From: a virus
Strand: one strand, 5' to 3'
Length of the DNA stretch: 24,605 nt
Virus record (IMG/VR): IMGVR_UViG_3300020578_003889
Location: 1-24,605 of that record
The notes under the pieces are model-generated. The model worked only from the letters and a program-made list of their open reading frames with translations. It did no database searches and was not told where the DNA came from. Shown piece after piece: positions 6,610-14,280 of this stretch (the stretch's first letter is position 1; every line of letters begins with the position of its first letter). The translations under genes were made by a program, and so were the position numbers.

Positions 6610-7564
6610 GAGTATACCATCGATGTGCCGAATCAACGATTTGATTTACGGTTGAATAATTTGGCCGCCAGCCCAGTATGTTCTTTGCTAGTGTAGCATC
6701 GGCAATTAATCGGTCAGGATCTCCAGGCCTGCGTGGGCCTACAAATAATTTTAACTGACCATAGTGAAGTGTAATGTAATCTACTATCTCTTGATTGCTG
6801 ATACCGGTATTAGTACCAAGATTAAACACTGCATATTGCTTATTTTTATTCCATTGTATTGCACGATTGTGTGCATCAGCTAGATCCCAGACATGTATAT
6901 AATCTCTTATGCAAGTCCTATCTGGAGTATTGAAATCTACACCATTTAGTGTAAAGAATTCGTCACGAATTTTTGATTCTAATAATCTTGCTATGATATG
7001 TCCTGCACCTGGTGCTTGACCTAGATCGTAATTATAAGGTTCGGCACCTGCTGCATTAAAGTATCTAAAACATACCGCAGGTAGATCATACGCCTGATTA
7101 TAATTTAATAAAACTTGTTCAACGATATCTTTAGTATGGCCATATGGACTAATGGGATTTATCCTGTCTGTTTCAACCAATGGAACATGGTCAGGATTAC
7201 CGTACACACTAGCACTAGAACTAAAAAGAATAAGCGGTTTCTTTTGATAATCCTTAACATGATTTAAAAATGTTATAGTCTTTGCTACATTGTTATCATA
7301 ATACTTTGCTGGATCTTCTACACTTTCTCTGACAGAAATATCTCCAGCACAGTGTACAATGACATCAGGTTGAAATTCATCTAACCATAATAGGCTCTGC
7401 TTTGACACATAATCGGCGTGTAAGAAACCATCAATATTTTTTAGTGTATGATCTCTGCGTTCTCGGTCAATCGTATATACTTGACTGCTTTCGTTGCACT
7501 GTTTGAGATAACGAGCGATGTGACCACCAATATAGCCACATCCTCCGGTGACAACTATTTTCAT
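6599..7564 (-). CDS. galE: NAD-dependent epimerase/dehydratase, UDP-glucose 4-epimerase (GalE)-like
   Basis: The 321-residue protein is an extended short-chain dehydrogenase. It has the Rossmann motif TGGCGYIGGH (GxxGxxG at 7-13), HCAGDISVRESVEDP, the catalytic SSSASVYG (about 115-122) and YGHTK (Y141, K145), then FRYFNAAGAEP and the GalE-type RTCIRDYIHVWDLADAH. GalE interconverts UDP-glucose and UDP-galactose (or the N-acetyl forms). Its ATG overlaps the glycosyltransferase stop (TGATG), and its end overlaps the PLP protein, so the three are one unit making and transferring a sugar. Specificity for UDP-glucose is inferred from overall motifs. Confidence 0.88.
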   Translation of the reverse strand: MKIVVTGGCGYIGGHIARYLKQCNESSQVYTIDRERRDHTLKNIDGFLHADYVSKQSLLWLDEFQPDVIVHCAGDISVRESVEDPAKYYDNNVAKTITFLNHVKDYQKKPLILFSSSASVYGNPDHVPLVETDRINPISPYGHTKDIVEQVLLNYNQAYDLPAVCFRYFNAAGAEPYNYDLGQAPGAGHIIARLLESKIRDEFFTLNGVDFNTPDRTCIRDYIHVWDLADAHNRAIQWNKNKQYAVFNLGTNTGISNQEIVDYITLHYGQLKLFVGPRRPGDPDRLIADATLAKNILGWRPNYSTVNQIVDSAHRWYTRGI

Positions 7565-8757
7565 CAGTACTTACTTTCGTGAGTATGTCGTCTATAGTCA
7601 GTGCTCATACGCAACCATTGTTCTCCCTTGCCTTCGAGAATATCGCAGATGCGATCAATAGTTGCATCGTTCCACGCACTAAATTTACCCATGTTGGCGT
7701 GCGGATGTTGTAGTAAGGGTACAAGTTTTTGTACTGCATCTCTAAGCGACCACGGGACATAAAGTCTCTCGCTATCATTTGCAAAAGCTTCGGGGAAACT
7801 TCTGTAGGCTGGGTATAGTATATTAGCCCCAAGAGCGTCCGCTTCGCTAGCTGTATTTGATACCCAATCCTGAAGAGCACAATTAAAAAGTACTCGCGTA
7901 TCGTTAAGTAGTGCATAGTAATCATTCTTTTCAAGATCTTCATGTACTGTCAGTTTGCCTTCTCTTTGTAGTCTGCGTGTACGATCCATGTATGAACTAT
8001 TGTTGGATCTCAGTTTACTGCCACTAAACACACAGAATTCAACTTGTGGCCAGTTATTATAAGGCAATTCCTGTAGTCTACAATATTCCTCAATGAGATC
8101 CATGTAAAAGTCAGGTTGCTTTTCTTGATCCCATCTAGCAGCAAACCCTACACGGTAAGTACGATCTTTAAACGGTTTCAGTTCACCGGTTACACGACTG
8201 CGAACTTCGTTTTGACCAAATGCAAGACCACTAATATTGTACACTGGTGCCTGCCATCCTGCAACCTTCATGTGCATGACCATTTCTTCGTTAGTAGCAA
8301 GAACAATATCCGCAAATGAATCTACCATCTTTTCATAGTGACCCATCCACGTTTGCATGCCCCAGACGTGAACAAAATCATCTGGGTCAATAGTTTGTGC
8401 AAGACAACGAACGGCAATGCGAGGACGCATATTACTAGGCACTTGATCAAGAATATAAGGTAGGCTCTCGATGCCGGGTTGAAACATGTCTTCAAAGTAT
8501 ATAATGTCTTCACTAGTAACTTCGCCTGCTTTCATTCGTCGAATCAAATTCATCAACTGACTCATACCAAAGTATGTACGACCATGTGCATCTAATACTT
8601 GGCCAGTAACAATTGCTTGATCGTTACTGAGTGTTTCTCCGGGCACGATTTCATAATCAATACCCCTGCGCTCAAATACAGCCTGATTCCACTCTTGTAG
8701 TTGTAGTGTGTATCTTGCTTTGTAAGGCTCTAGGCCCATATACCAAAGTTTACGCAT
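7564..8757 (-). CDS. GT-B glycosyltransferase (GT4-like)
   Basis: The 397-residue protein has the layout of a two-domain GT-B transferase. An N-terminal half includes MRKLWYMGLEPYKARYT and an acidic IIYFEDMFQPG, and a C-terminal half opens with YRVGFAARWDQEKQPDFYMDL, the usual start of the nucleotide-sugar domain. VSNTASEADALGANILYP near 305-325 matches the position of the donor-binding E-x7-E-like segment. The acceptor is unknown: DNA base, virion protein or host envelope sugar are possible. It lies directly upstream of galE and overlaps the preceding small gene by eight bases. Confidence 0.78.
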   Translation of the reverse strand: MRKLWYMGLEPYKARYTLQLQEWNQAVFERRGIDYEIVPGETLSNDQAIVTGQVLDAHGRTYFGMSQLMNLIRRMKAGEVTSEDIIYFEDMFQPGIESLPYILDQVPSNMRPRIAVRCLAQTIDPDDFVHVWGMQTWMGHYEKMVDSFADIVLATNEEMVMHMKVAGWQAPVYNISGLAFGQNEVRSRVTGELKPFKDRTYRVGFAARWDQEKQPDFYMDLIEEYCRLQELPYNNWPQVEFCVFSGSKLRSNNSSYMDRTRRLQREGKLTVHEDLEKNDYYALLNDTRVLFNCALQDWVSNTASEADALGANILYPAYRSFPEAFANDSERLYVPWSLRDAVQKLVPLLQHPHANMGKFSAWNDATIDRICDILEGKGEQWLRMSTDYRRHTHESKY

Positions 8758-8974
8758 TAGTTCTATCCTTTTTTACGTGCCACATGTTTCGTGGTTCGCG
8801 ACCTCTTAAACTGCGTTGAAATTCGCCCCATGGACTTTTTTCATTGTACAAGTGACGTTCGTCAAATGGATGCCCGTATTGTACACAAAATTCACGATAA
8901 CGATCTAAATCGTCAAAGATAGTTGATACTTCTGATTTCATTACCAGATATTTTTTAAGCCATTTAGTGGCCAT
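8750..8974 (-). CDS. conserved small phage protein of unknown function (74 aa)
   Basis: A strong AGGAGAACAAA precedes the ATG. The sequence MATKWLKKYLVMKSEVSTIF is followed by an Arg/Tyr-rich helical part and a C-terminal basic stretch with FQRSLRGREPRNMWHVKKD. It has no membrane segment and no metal motif. It overlaps the glycosyltransferase start by eight bases. It resembles small proteins seen in marine T4-like phages, without known role. Confidence 0.7.
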   Translation of the reverse strand: MATKWLKKYLVMKSEVSTIFDDLDRYREFCVQYGHPFDERHLYNEKSPWGEFQRSLRGREPRNMWHVKKDRTNA

Positions 8975-8983
8975 TTTGTTCTC

Positions 8984-9418
8984 CTAAATTTTTATTGATA
9001 GAGAGGGTTGATGAGTAGCATAGGTGATAGAGCAACCATTTTCGTTATCTTCACTTACACTTATTGTAACATTTCTTTCAGGATATCTGTTTGCTATTTG
9101 AACATATAGATCATCGGCAATCATTTCACAGCTTTTATAATCCAATGCTAAAATCGAATTGGAATTACTATACAAGCTTTCCAACCAGCGTTTGAATTGG
9201 ATGAATTCGATGTCCCTGTCATTATGGAACACATCGATTGACACCCTAAAGTGGAAGATGTGACGATGAGGGTAACCAAGAAAAGATACATCCGCAAGAC
9301 CAGGATCCTCCAATGCTGCTGGGTATTTATGGATCCCTTCGCGAGTAAATGTTACCCAAATTTGTCTTGCTGCACGTTCCATTATTCTATCTACTGTTTG
9401 TCTTTGTTCTTGATTCAT
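8984..9418 (-). CDS. possible T-fold (PTPS/QueD-like) protein of unknown function
   Basis: The 144-residue protein has FLGYPHRHIFHFRVSIDV (H51, H53 and H56 region), LDYKSCEMIADDLYVQIANR and a final VTISVSEDNENGCSITY. The order of a His-rich strand, a helix with an acidic pair, and a strand ending in an acidic, Gly-containing segment recalls the layout of 6-pyruvoyl-tetrahydropterin synthases, where it would be one T-fold domain. The resemblance is faint and the family is not confirmed. A second pterin-like fold would fit the 7-deazaguanine genes nearby. The Shine-Dalgarno is weak; upstream is the AT-rich end of the radical SAM gene. Confidence 0.55.
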   Translation of the reverse strand: MNQEQRQTVDRIMERAARQIWVTFTREGIHKYPAALEDPGLADVSFLGYPHRHIFHFRVSIDVFHNDRDIEFIQFKRWLESLYSNSNSILALDYKSCEMIADDLYVQIANRYPERNVTISVSEDNENGCSITYATHQPSLSIKI

Positions 9419-9427
9419 AGTTATTAA

Positions 9428-10621
9428 TTATATAAAGGATTTATATATATCAGGAAAAACTTTATGACTATCTAAGTTACGTCTTTGATCTAGTACCTTT
9501 AATTCATGCAACAGTGTTGATTCATAATTAGAATTATTATTTAAAAAAGAAATTAGCGTATTAAGTTTATTATTAAATCTTTCATCTTTAGCGTTTAATG
9601 ATATTGTATTTTTTTGAATCAAATTTTGTTTAATTATTTTGATACATTCGTCAATGTAATATGGCGGCAAACTTCTAGGATCCAAATAATCTTTTTTTTG
9701 CCCTGCATGCACATAATAGATATCAAAACAATTTTTTGGAAACCCTTCTTTTACCAAAGCATCTATGGCTGTAAAAATAGTTTTAGCATTTAATGATGTG
9801 TAAGTCATACTAAAACTTATGTTCTCAATGCCTACATCTTTTTTAAGTTTAAGTAGGTTGTTGTAGAAATTATTCCAATCACCAGGATATCTAATATAGT
9901 TATAACGATCTTCCATGTCATCAAAACTTACTATCCAGTGACAACTTTTAAATTTAAGCAAAGTTTCATAAATCTTATTATTTGTTATTAAAGAAAGATT
10001 TGTATTGATGCTTATATTGCAATCTAAATTTACTTCAGATAAAGCAGTAAGAATTGATAAATTTTCTTTTATTAACAATGGCTCACCACCGGCTATATAA
10101 AGATAACTTATTTTAGATATATTGTCAAGATAATATTGAATTAAGTCATCTATTTTGTCTTTTGGTAATCCAATTGGTCGATTTAATTCATCTGCCCAAA
10201 GTGAACTACATAATGGTCCACAATATACACATGCATAATTGCATGTGTTTCTAAATCGTAGATCTGCATATCTATATTCAAACGCATTTACATCAGAATA
10301 AATTTTTTTACTATTATTTTGTTCGCGTTCAATAAAATCATAACGCATTGTACTTTTATAGTTGAAATCTGCAGGTTTTATTGTGTTATCTTGAGGATAG
10401 CATGCTTTACAGCCAGCAACTTGCATTCTGGATATCATGTCTTGTTTTATTTGTATAACTTTATTACTGTTTAGTATAGAGTTGATAGAATCATTATTTA
10501 GATTCCCTAATTCGTTTTTAGATTGACAGCAGTTTTCAACTCTACCATCTCCCCAAATGTAAAAAGTTGTCCAAGGCGCAGGGCAAAACTCTTTGTTATT
10601 ATAATATTCTTCGTCTTTCAA
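9428..10621 (-). CDS. twitch-domain radical SAM protein
   Basis: The 397-residue protein has two metal regions. The N-terminal twitch-like part holds FCPAPWTTFYIWGDG (C13), VENCCQS (C31, C32) and GCKACYP (C71, C74), suited to an auxiliary Fe-S cluster. The radical SAM core follows with CNYACVYC (C127, C131, C134) and YIAGGEPLL (GGEP 178-181). Such enzymes start radical chemistry on peptides or small molecules; the substrate here is unknown. The start is TTG, overlapping the upstream stop as TTGA, and no in-frame ATG exists early. It is clearly related to the protein at 19301-20464: both share NKI(Y/F)E-LL, W-(I/V)SFD and the cysteine spacing. Confidence 0.85.
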   Translation of the reverse strand: MKDEEYYNNKEFCPAPWTTFYIWGDGRVENCCQSKNELGNLNNDSINSILNSNKVIQIKQDMISRMQVAGCKACYPQDNTIKPADFNYKSTMRYDFIEREQNNSKKIYSDVNAFEYRYADLRFRNTCNYACVYCGPLCSSLWADELNRPIGLPKDKIDDLIQYYLDNISKISYLYIAGGEPLLIKENLSILTALSEVNLDCNISINTNLSLITNNKIYETLLKFKSCHWIVSFDDMEDRYNYIRYPGDWNNFYNNLLKLKKDVGIENISFSMTYTSLNAKTIFTAIDALVKEGFPKNCFDIYYVHAGQKKDYLDPRSLPPYYIDECIKIIKQNLIQKNTISLNAKDERFNNKLNTLISFLNNNSNYESTLLHELKVLDQRRNLDSHKVFPDIYKSFI

Positions 10622-11130
10622 TTTACTATTACATCCATTTTATATTTTGACCAATCAGTAAAACAATTCCTGTGCATCAAATTATGAACACTATGACACC
10701 ATACGCCCGGATTAGTTGCAGCAAAGTCTTTGTCGTCTAGTTTAATTGTAGCATTGTATCCTAATTGTTGTATATATGGCATTTTTACTGATAACATTGG
10801 AATAAATTGATTATATTCTGTTAGTCCAGATTCTGACAAACCTTCTGCTTCGCTTATGTCAATATCTAAAGTGCACCAATAACCCCTGCCTATAAAAGGC
10901 ATAATCATATTTTCCCATCTAGTCCAGTCTGCACTGTCTGCGCGGCCGTTTGGAAAACTTTGATTAGCACCAAAGTAAATGTGTGTACAATTATGAGCAA
11001 TTGCTGCTGCTTCAATTAATTCTTTTTCTTGAACACCAACTACAAATAATGTTTTTTGATTATATGCAGGCGTATGCTCCACTTCTAGACCTACAAAAAG
11101 CCTTGTATTGATGTGTTCTGCTCTATTCAT
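10618..11130 (-). CDS. conserved phage protein of unknown function downstream of the transglycosylase
   Basis: The start chosen is the second of two ATGs (11130) because AAAGGA lies seven bases before it but only one base before the first (11136). The 170-residue protein reads FVGLEVEHTPAYNQKTLFVVG, THIYFGANQSF, GYWCTLDIDI and GYNATIKLDD, ending with NPGVWCHSVHNLMHRNCF. The repeated strand-like segments, conserved His/Asp/Glu and two late cysteines suggest a small enzyme domain, but no family is assigned. It lies two genes downstream of the DpdA-like gene and overlaps the radical SAM start, so it is a candidate partner of either. Confidence 0.7.
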   Translation of the reverse strand: MNRAEHINTRLFVGLEVEHTPAYNQKTLFVVGVQEKELIEAAAIAHNCTHIYFGANQSFPNGRADSADWTRWENMIMPFIGRGYWCTLDIDISEAEGLSESGLTEYNQFIPMLSVKMPYIQQLGYNATIKLDDKDFAATNPGVWCHSVHNLMHRNCFTDWSKYKMDVIVN

Positions 11131-11335
11131 TGCCATATCCTATCCTTTGAGTTTCTTCTTCCCATTGTAGTTTATTCAATCTGCTGATTTCATCTTTTAA
11201 TTGTAATTTTTTCTTTTTTAAATCAGTCAAATATTCTAAATCTACACCTGGATGATTGTTTTGCATTTCGTAAATTTGTTTATCTAATAGTTTATGCATC
11301 TCTTCCAAATGTTTAATTCTGCCTTTATAACTCAT
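11123..11335 (-). CDS. DUF465/YdcH-like short coiled-coil protein
   Basis: The start is ATG at 11335, one base after the transglycosylase stop with GGAG eight bases upstream; a longer frame from 11503 lies mostly inside that gene and is not credible. The 70-residue protein is charged and helical: KGRIKHLEEMHKLLDKQIYE, then DLEYLTDLKKKKLQLKDEI and SRLN. This matches the YdcH/DUF465 pattern of a helical hairpin whose second half carries a Leu and Lys-rich LKKKKLxLKDEI stretch. Its biochemical role is unknown. Confidence 0.72.
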   Translation of the reverse strand: MSYKGRIKHLEEMHKLLDKQIYEMQNNHPGVDLEYLTDLKKKKLQLKDEISRLNKLQWEEETQRIGYGNE

Positions 11336-11336
11336 A

Positions 11337-12893
11337 TTATTGCTCCAAATGTGATTGAATGATATTAGTGGCATCAAAATCTGACATTTTATTTTCAGTG
11401 TTGTCCACAGTTTCAAAAAGTGCATTATACATTGTGTTTGAATTTTTTGTCTTTTTACCTTTGAAGCCTCTAGTGCCAACGATATCCATCCAGTATCTAT
11501 CATAATGTTCTATAATTGACTCAGCAGTATTACGATCCGGTGCTGTAAATATTGCATCAACTATGTCTTCAAATTTTGTGTGATCGCCGTTACGATACCA
11601 AAGCATAGCAGGTCTTTCGCCCGAATCAAATTTTCTATTTGCTCTTTGTACTGATTCTAAATGCATCCATACATTATGTCCCATCATTAATACATAGCTA
11701 AAACTATCCCAACTTGTCTTGCCCTCTTTACCATTTTTATTAATATCCCCGGGTTTATAAATGCATATGTCTTTGATAAGTAAATGTTTGCTTATTGGAC
11801 TTTCATCAAATACATCAAAAATACCATCCTGTAGTACAGCATCTTTGAATGTTCTTGTATCAGTGGCATACTTTTTATCATCTGCACTGGGACTCATTCT
11901 GTAGCACCATTTACCTTGGTTTGGTAAATCAATATGATGATAGACTTGTCCATTGGCAGTTGCAAGAAACGGACTTGCACAATCAAAACTGATAGTAAAA
12001 TTAGGATTGACATATTTACGAACAGCACGTTGGATAACTGTGAGTAATACTGCCCATTCTAACTTTGATGTACCTAAGAAGTGCATCCAGTCATGCACAC
12101 CCTCTTGTAGTAAATTATCATAACGCAAAGTTACTAGACGTTTAAGTATTAAATGTATATCACACATGTTCTGACCGCCCATGGCCCAACCGTCAAAATG
12201 TGTGTCAGGATATTTTGTAGGGTTGCAGTATTCTTTCATGATCTCGTACCATTCGTCAGCTGACGTATGATTGTCACCTTGTAATACATTCAAAAACTTT
12301 GCACCGCCGTTGTGTTTGCCTTTTCGATGCTGCATGAAATATTCATTATTAAACTTTGTAGCATCAACTGCTTGTTGTAAAGCTAGTTTTTTGTCGGTAG
12401 TACTGAAACCAATTTTTGCTGCAACTTTTTGATCATGAATGACCCAGGTAGGAATATCCAGGATCATACCATAGTCAGCGATACCGTCTAGCCATGCAAG
12501 TACAGACTCGCGTTTCTTTTGTGCTTTAGCGCAACCTGAATTGGCTCGCCAATCGCCTTCCCATAGACCCTTGGCAATCTGGAATCCTCCTGAATCTCCT
12601 AACATAAATGTGTCAGGTCCCCGTTTACGAACCATGTCTTCGCTGGGATCATCTTTAGACAAATCTAAGTTTGCGTGTCCACCTGAGTACAGGCTCCACC
12701 GGTAGGGGAACAGGGCCTGTTGGCCGTTGAGCCAATTAAATTGCTCCATGTCCGATAATGCCTGTGGCATACGAGCAGGATCAACATAATCATTGTTAAC
12801 ACGTTGTTTTCCTATAAAGGTTGCATAGAAACCAGATATAGCAGGCAAGAATATAGCATAATCTGATTGTTTAGAAGTTAAATCATCCTGCAT
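11337..12893 (-). CDS. dpdA: TGT-like DNA guanine transglycosylase (DpdA-type)
   Basis: The 518-residue protein aligns by eye with queuine tRNA-guanine transglycosylases. It has MLGDSGGFQIAKG (D100, the general acid/base-type aspartate of DSGGxQ), YGMILDIPTW (D146, at the base-recognition Asp), FLNVLQGDN, FDGWAMGGQN in the GG(L/A)-type base loop, HFLGTS, and SFDCASPFLA, whose D304 matches the nucleophile of FDC. The C-terminal CxCxxC zinc site of tRNA enzymes is absent and the flanking domains differ, as expected for DpdA proteins that insert 7-deazaguanines into DNA. FolE, QueD and QueE in the same window support that role. The start overlaps the sulfotransferase-like gene by 11 bases. An RNA substrate cannot be excluded. 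Subfamily is not assigned. Confidence 0.78.
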   Translation of the reverse strand: MQDDLTSKQSDYAIFLPAISGFYATFIGKQRVNNDYVDPARMPQALSDMEQFNWLNGQQALFPYRWSLYSGGHANLDLSKDDPSEDMVRKRGPDTFMLGDSGGFQIAKGLWEGDWRANSGCAKAQKKRESVLAWLDGIADYGMILDIPTWVIHDQKVAAKIGFSTTDKKLALQQAVDATKFNNEYFMQHRKGKHNGGAKFLNVLQGDNHTSADEWYEIMKEYCNPTKYPDTHFDGWAMGGQNMCDIHLILKRLVTLRYDNLLQEGVHDWMHFLGTSKLEWAVLLTVIQRAVRKYVNPNFTISFDCASPFLATANGQVYHHIDLPNQGKWCYRMSPSADDKKYATDTRTFKDAVLQDGIFDVFDESPISKHLLIKDICIYKPGDINKNGKEGKTSWDSFSYVLMMGHNVWMHLESVQRANRKFDSGERPAMLWYRNGDHTKFEDIVDAIFTAPDRNTAESIIEHYDRYWMDIVGTRGFKGKKTKNSNTMYNALFETVDNTENKMSDFDATNIIQSHLEQ

Positions 12894-13509
12894 AAAAGTT
12901 TATAGATTCAATAAGTTGATAATCTTCTAAGAAGTACCTCCGAAGATTTTTCATGTATTTAGAATTATTTTGCAATGCTTGTAGAAATATATTTTTAAAT
13001 TTTTGTCTTTCTAAACTTGATTGAGTGGTGTGCTGATATTCGTAATTAAAATATCTATTTTCCATTCCATGTTGTTGTAAAAAAAGGCTAAAATATTTTC
13101 TGTAATTATCATTGCACCAAAAAAAAGCACAATTAGAAAGTGACAATCCTTCAAGAAATAACGTTTGTTTTTCTGTGTGATCATCTAACGCCACACGATC
13201 AAAAATTATATCAAAAAAACTTTTAGAAAGATGTGCTGTATCAATTTGATTGTGATATAAAAACATGTATTCTGCAATACCACTGAGCCATCGTTCAACT
13301 GGATCTCTTAAAACTATAATTGCCTGTTTATTATATAAATTATCAGTATGATAATTATAAGTTTCCCAATTCCAATCTTTTAAATTTGGCTTAGTCCATG
13401 AACTAGCATTTTTAGGTATATATACATACATAAGGTCCGACGAAGGATGACTCATACATTCTCCAAATACATGACCTTTGTCAATATAATATTCTAAAAA
13501 TTTTATCAC
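12883..13509 (-). CDS. sulfotransferase-like protein
   Basis: The 208-residue protein has the two PAPS-binding signatures of cytosolic and Golgi-type sulfotransferases: YVYIPKNASSW (5'-phosphosulfate loop, K33) and IVLRDPVERWLSG (3'-phosphate loop, R68 to G77). These proteins move sulfate from PAPS to sugars or other acceptors. It is short but includes both motifs, and the C-terminal part (residues 110-208) is AT-rich and helical. The start is GTG at 13509 overlapping the clamp-like gene stop (GTGA). The acceptor is unknown. No PAPS synthesis gene is visible here, so the host would supply the donor. Confidence 0.8.
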   Translation of the reverse strand: MIKFLEYYIDKGHVFGECMSHPSSDLMYVYIPKNASSWTKPNLKDWNWETYNYHTDNLYNKQAIIVLRDPVERWLSGIAEYMFLYHNQIDTAHLSKSFFDIIFDRVALDDHTEKQTLFLEGLSLSNCAFFWCNDNYRKYFSLFLQQHGMENRYFNYEYQHTTQSSLERQKFKNIFLQALQNNSKYMKNLRRYFLEDYQLIESINFYAG

Positions 13510-14228
13510 TTAGTCTGCGCCGGCAGTATGTAATTATAAATTGCTAGTCCTGAGTCTACTGTAATTTGTGCAGCACCTTCATCGCTAAATCTAATCATTT
13601 TATCGCCAGATAAACTTAAGATACTAATTACGGCACTAATTGGCCAATGCCATGCTTTACTTAGACTGCCTGCAATATCATGTGCAAAGACAAAATTACC
13701 AGCATGACTACTATGATCTCCAAAGTAAAAAATTAAGTTATTGTTTTCTGTTCGAGCAATAAATGTAGTTTCCTCGCTGTTTGCCTGCGCCTGAAATTTT
13801 AATCTTTGTATAGCTGCTACGCTAGGTTCAATTTCTACACCCCATTTAACACCCTTAAACTTGACTGTCTTTAATTGCTCATTTATAACTTCGGCACTCA
13901 TAAATCGATAATCATTTTTAAAATCACCAATTGAGTTTTCAAAGTGAATGCCTAATGGAATATTAGTGTCTTTGTTAATGATACTTAATTTCGCATCATC
14001 TCGATATTCAGGAATGTTTAAAATTGTGTTTAATTTTCCTAAATTAGGCATACCAAAAGTGCCAATAAACTCTGGTACAGGATTATGAAAAGTTGCGTTA
14101 ACAATAACAGTTCTTTCTTCACTTACTGTTTCGATGTTTGTAGTGCTATCTGTGCCAATTATTTTAATTAAATTTATGATTCCTAGGCTATGAGTATGCT
14201 GTACCATGTCGTGTAAATAGTCTTTCAT
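13506..14228 (-). CDS. DNA polymerase sliding clamp, probable gp45 homologue
   Basis: The 240-residue protein has the strand-rich layout of phage clamps. Two supporting segments are GTFGMPNLGKLNTILN (near 57-72) and the C-terminal MIRFSDEGAAQITVDSGLAI, ending in YNYILPAQTK; the latter resembles the GAAKF...ANYVVALEA end of T4 gp45. A clamp tethers the replicative polymerase to DNA and, in T4, activates late transcription. The nearby polymerase ends in TTFDSLFSFE, which looks like a clamp-binding tail. A strong sigma70-like promoter and TGGAGA Shine-Dalgarno lie upstream. The match is by pattern rather than a proven alignment. Confidence 0.62.
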   Translation of the reverse strand: MKDYLHDMVQHTHSLGIINLIKIIGTDSTTNIETVSEERTVIVNATFHNPVPEFIGTFGMPNLGKLNTILNIPEYRDDAKLSIINKDTNIPLGIHFENSIGDFKNDYRFMSAEVINEQLKTVKFKGVKWGVEIEPSVAAIQRLKFQAQANSEETTFIARTENNNLIFYFGDHSSHAGNFVFAHDIAGSLSKAWHWPISAVISILSLSGDKMIRFSDEGAAQITVDSGLAIYNYILPAQTK

Positions 14229-14249
14229 GTTTTTCTCCAGTGTGTAATA

Positions 14250-14278
14250 ATTTTACTAACAGTATTTTGAATTGTCAA
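14250..14278 (-). promoter_or_regulatory. sigma70-like promoter for the clamp gene
   Basis: On the minus strand TTGACA (14278-14273, perfect) and TAAAAT (14255-14250, 5 of 6) are separated by 17 bases, ending 21 bases before the ATG at 14228. This is the strongest sigma70-like promoter in the window and lies in the gap between the methyltransferase and clamp genes. Confidence 0.7.
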
Positions 14279-14280
14279 TT

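Noticed and set aside
6610-6636. TTG at 6636 as start of the PLP protein
   Set aside because: It would overlap galE by 38 bases with no ribosome site; GTG at 6609 leaves a small overlap. The choice is not certain.
11336-11503. N-terminal extension of the YdcH-like frame from 11503
   Set aside because: It lies inside the transglycosylase gene, and the ATG at 11335 with GGAG upstream gives the standard family length.
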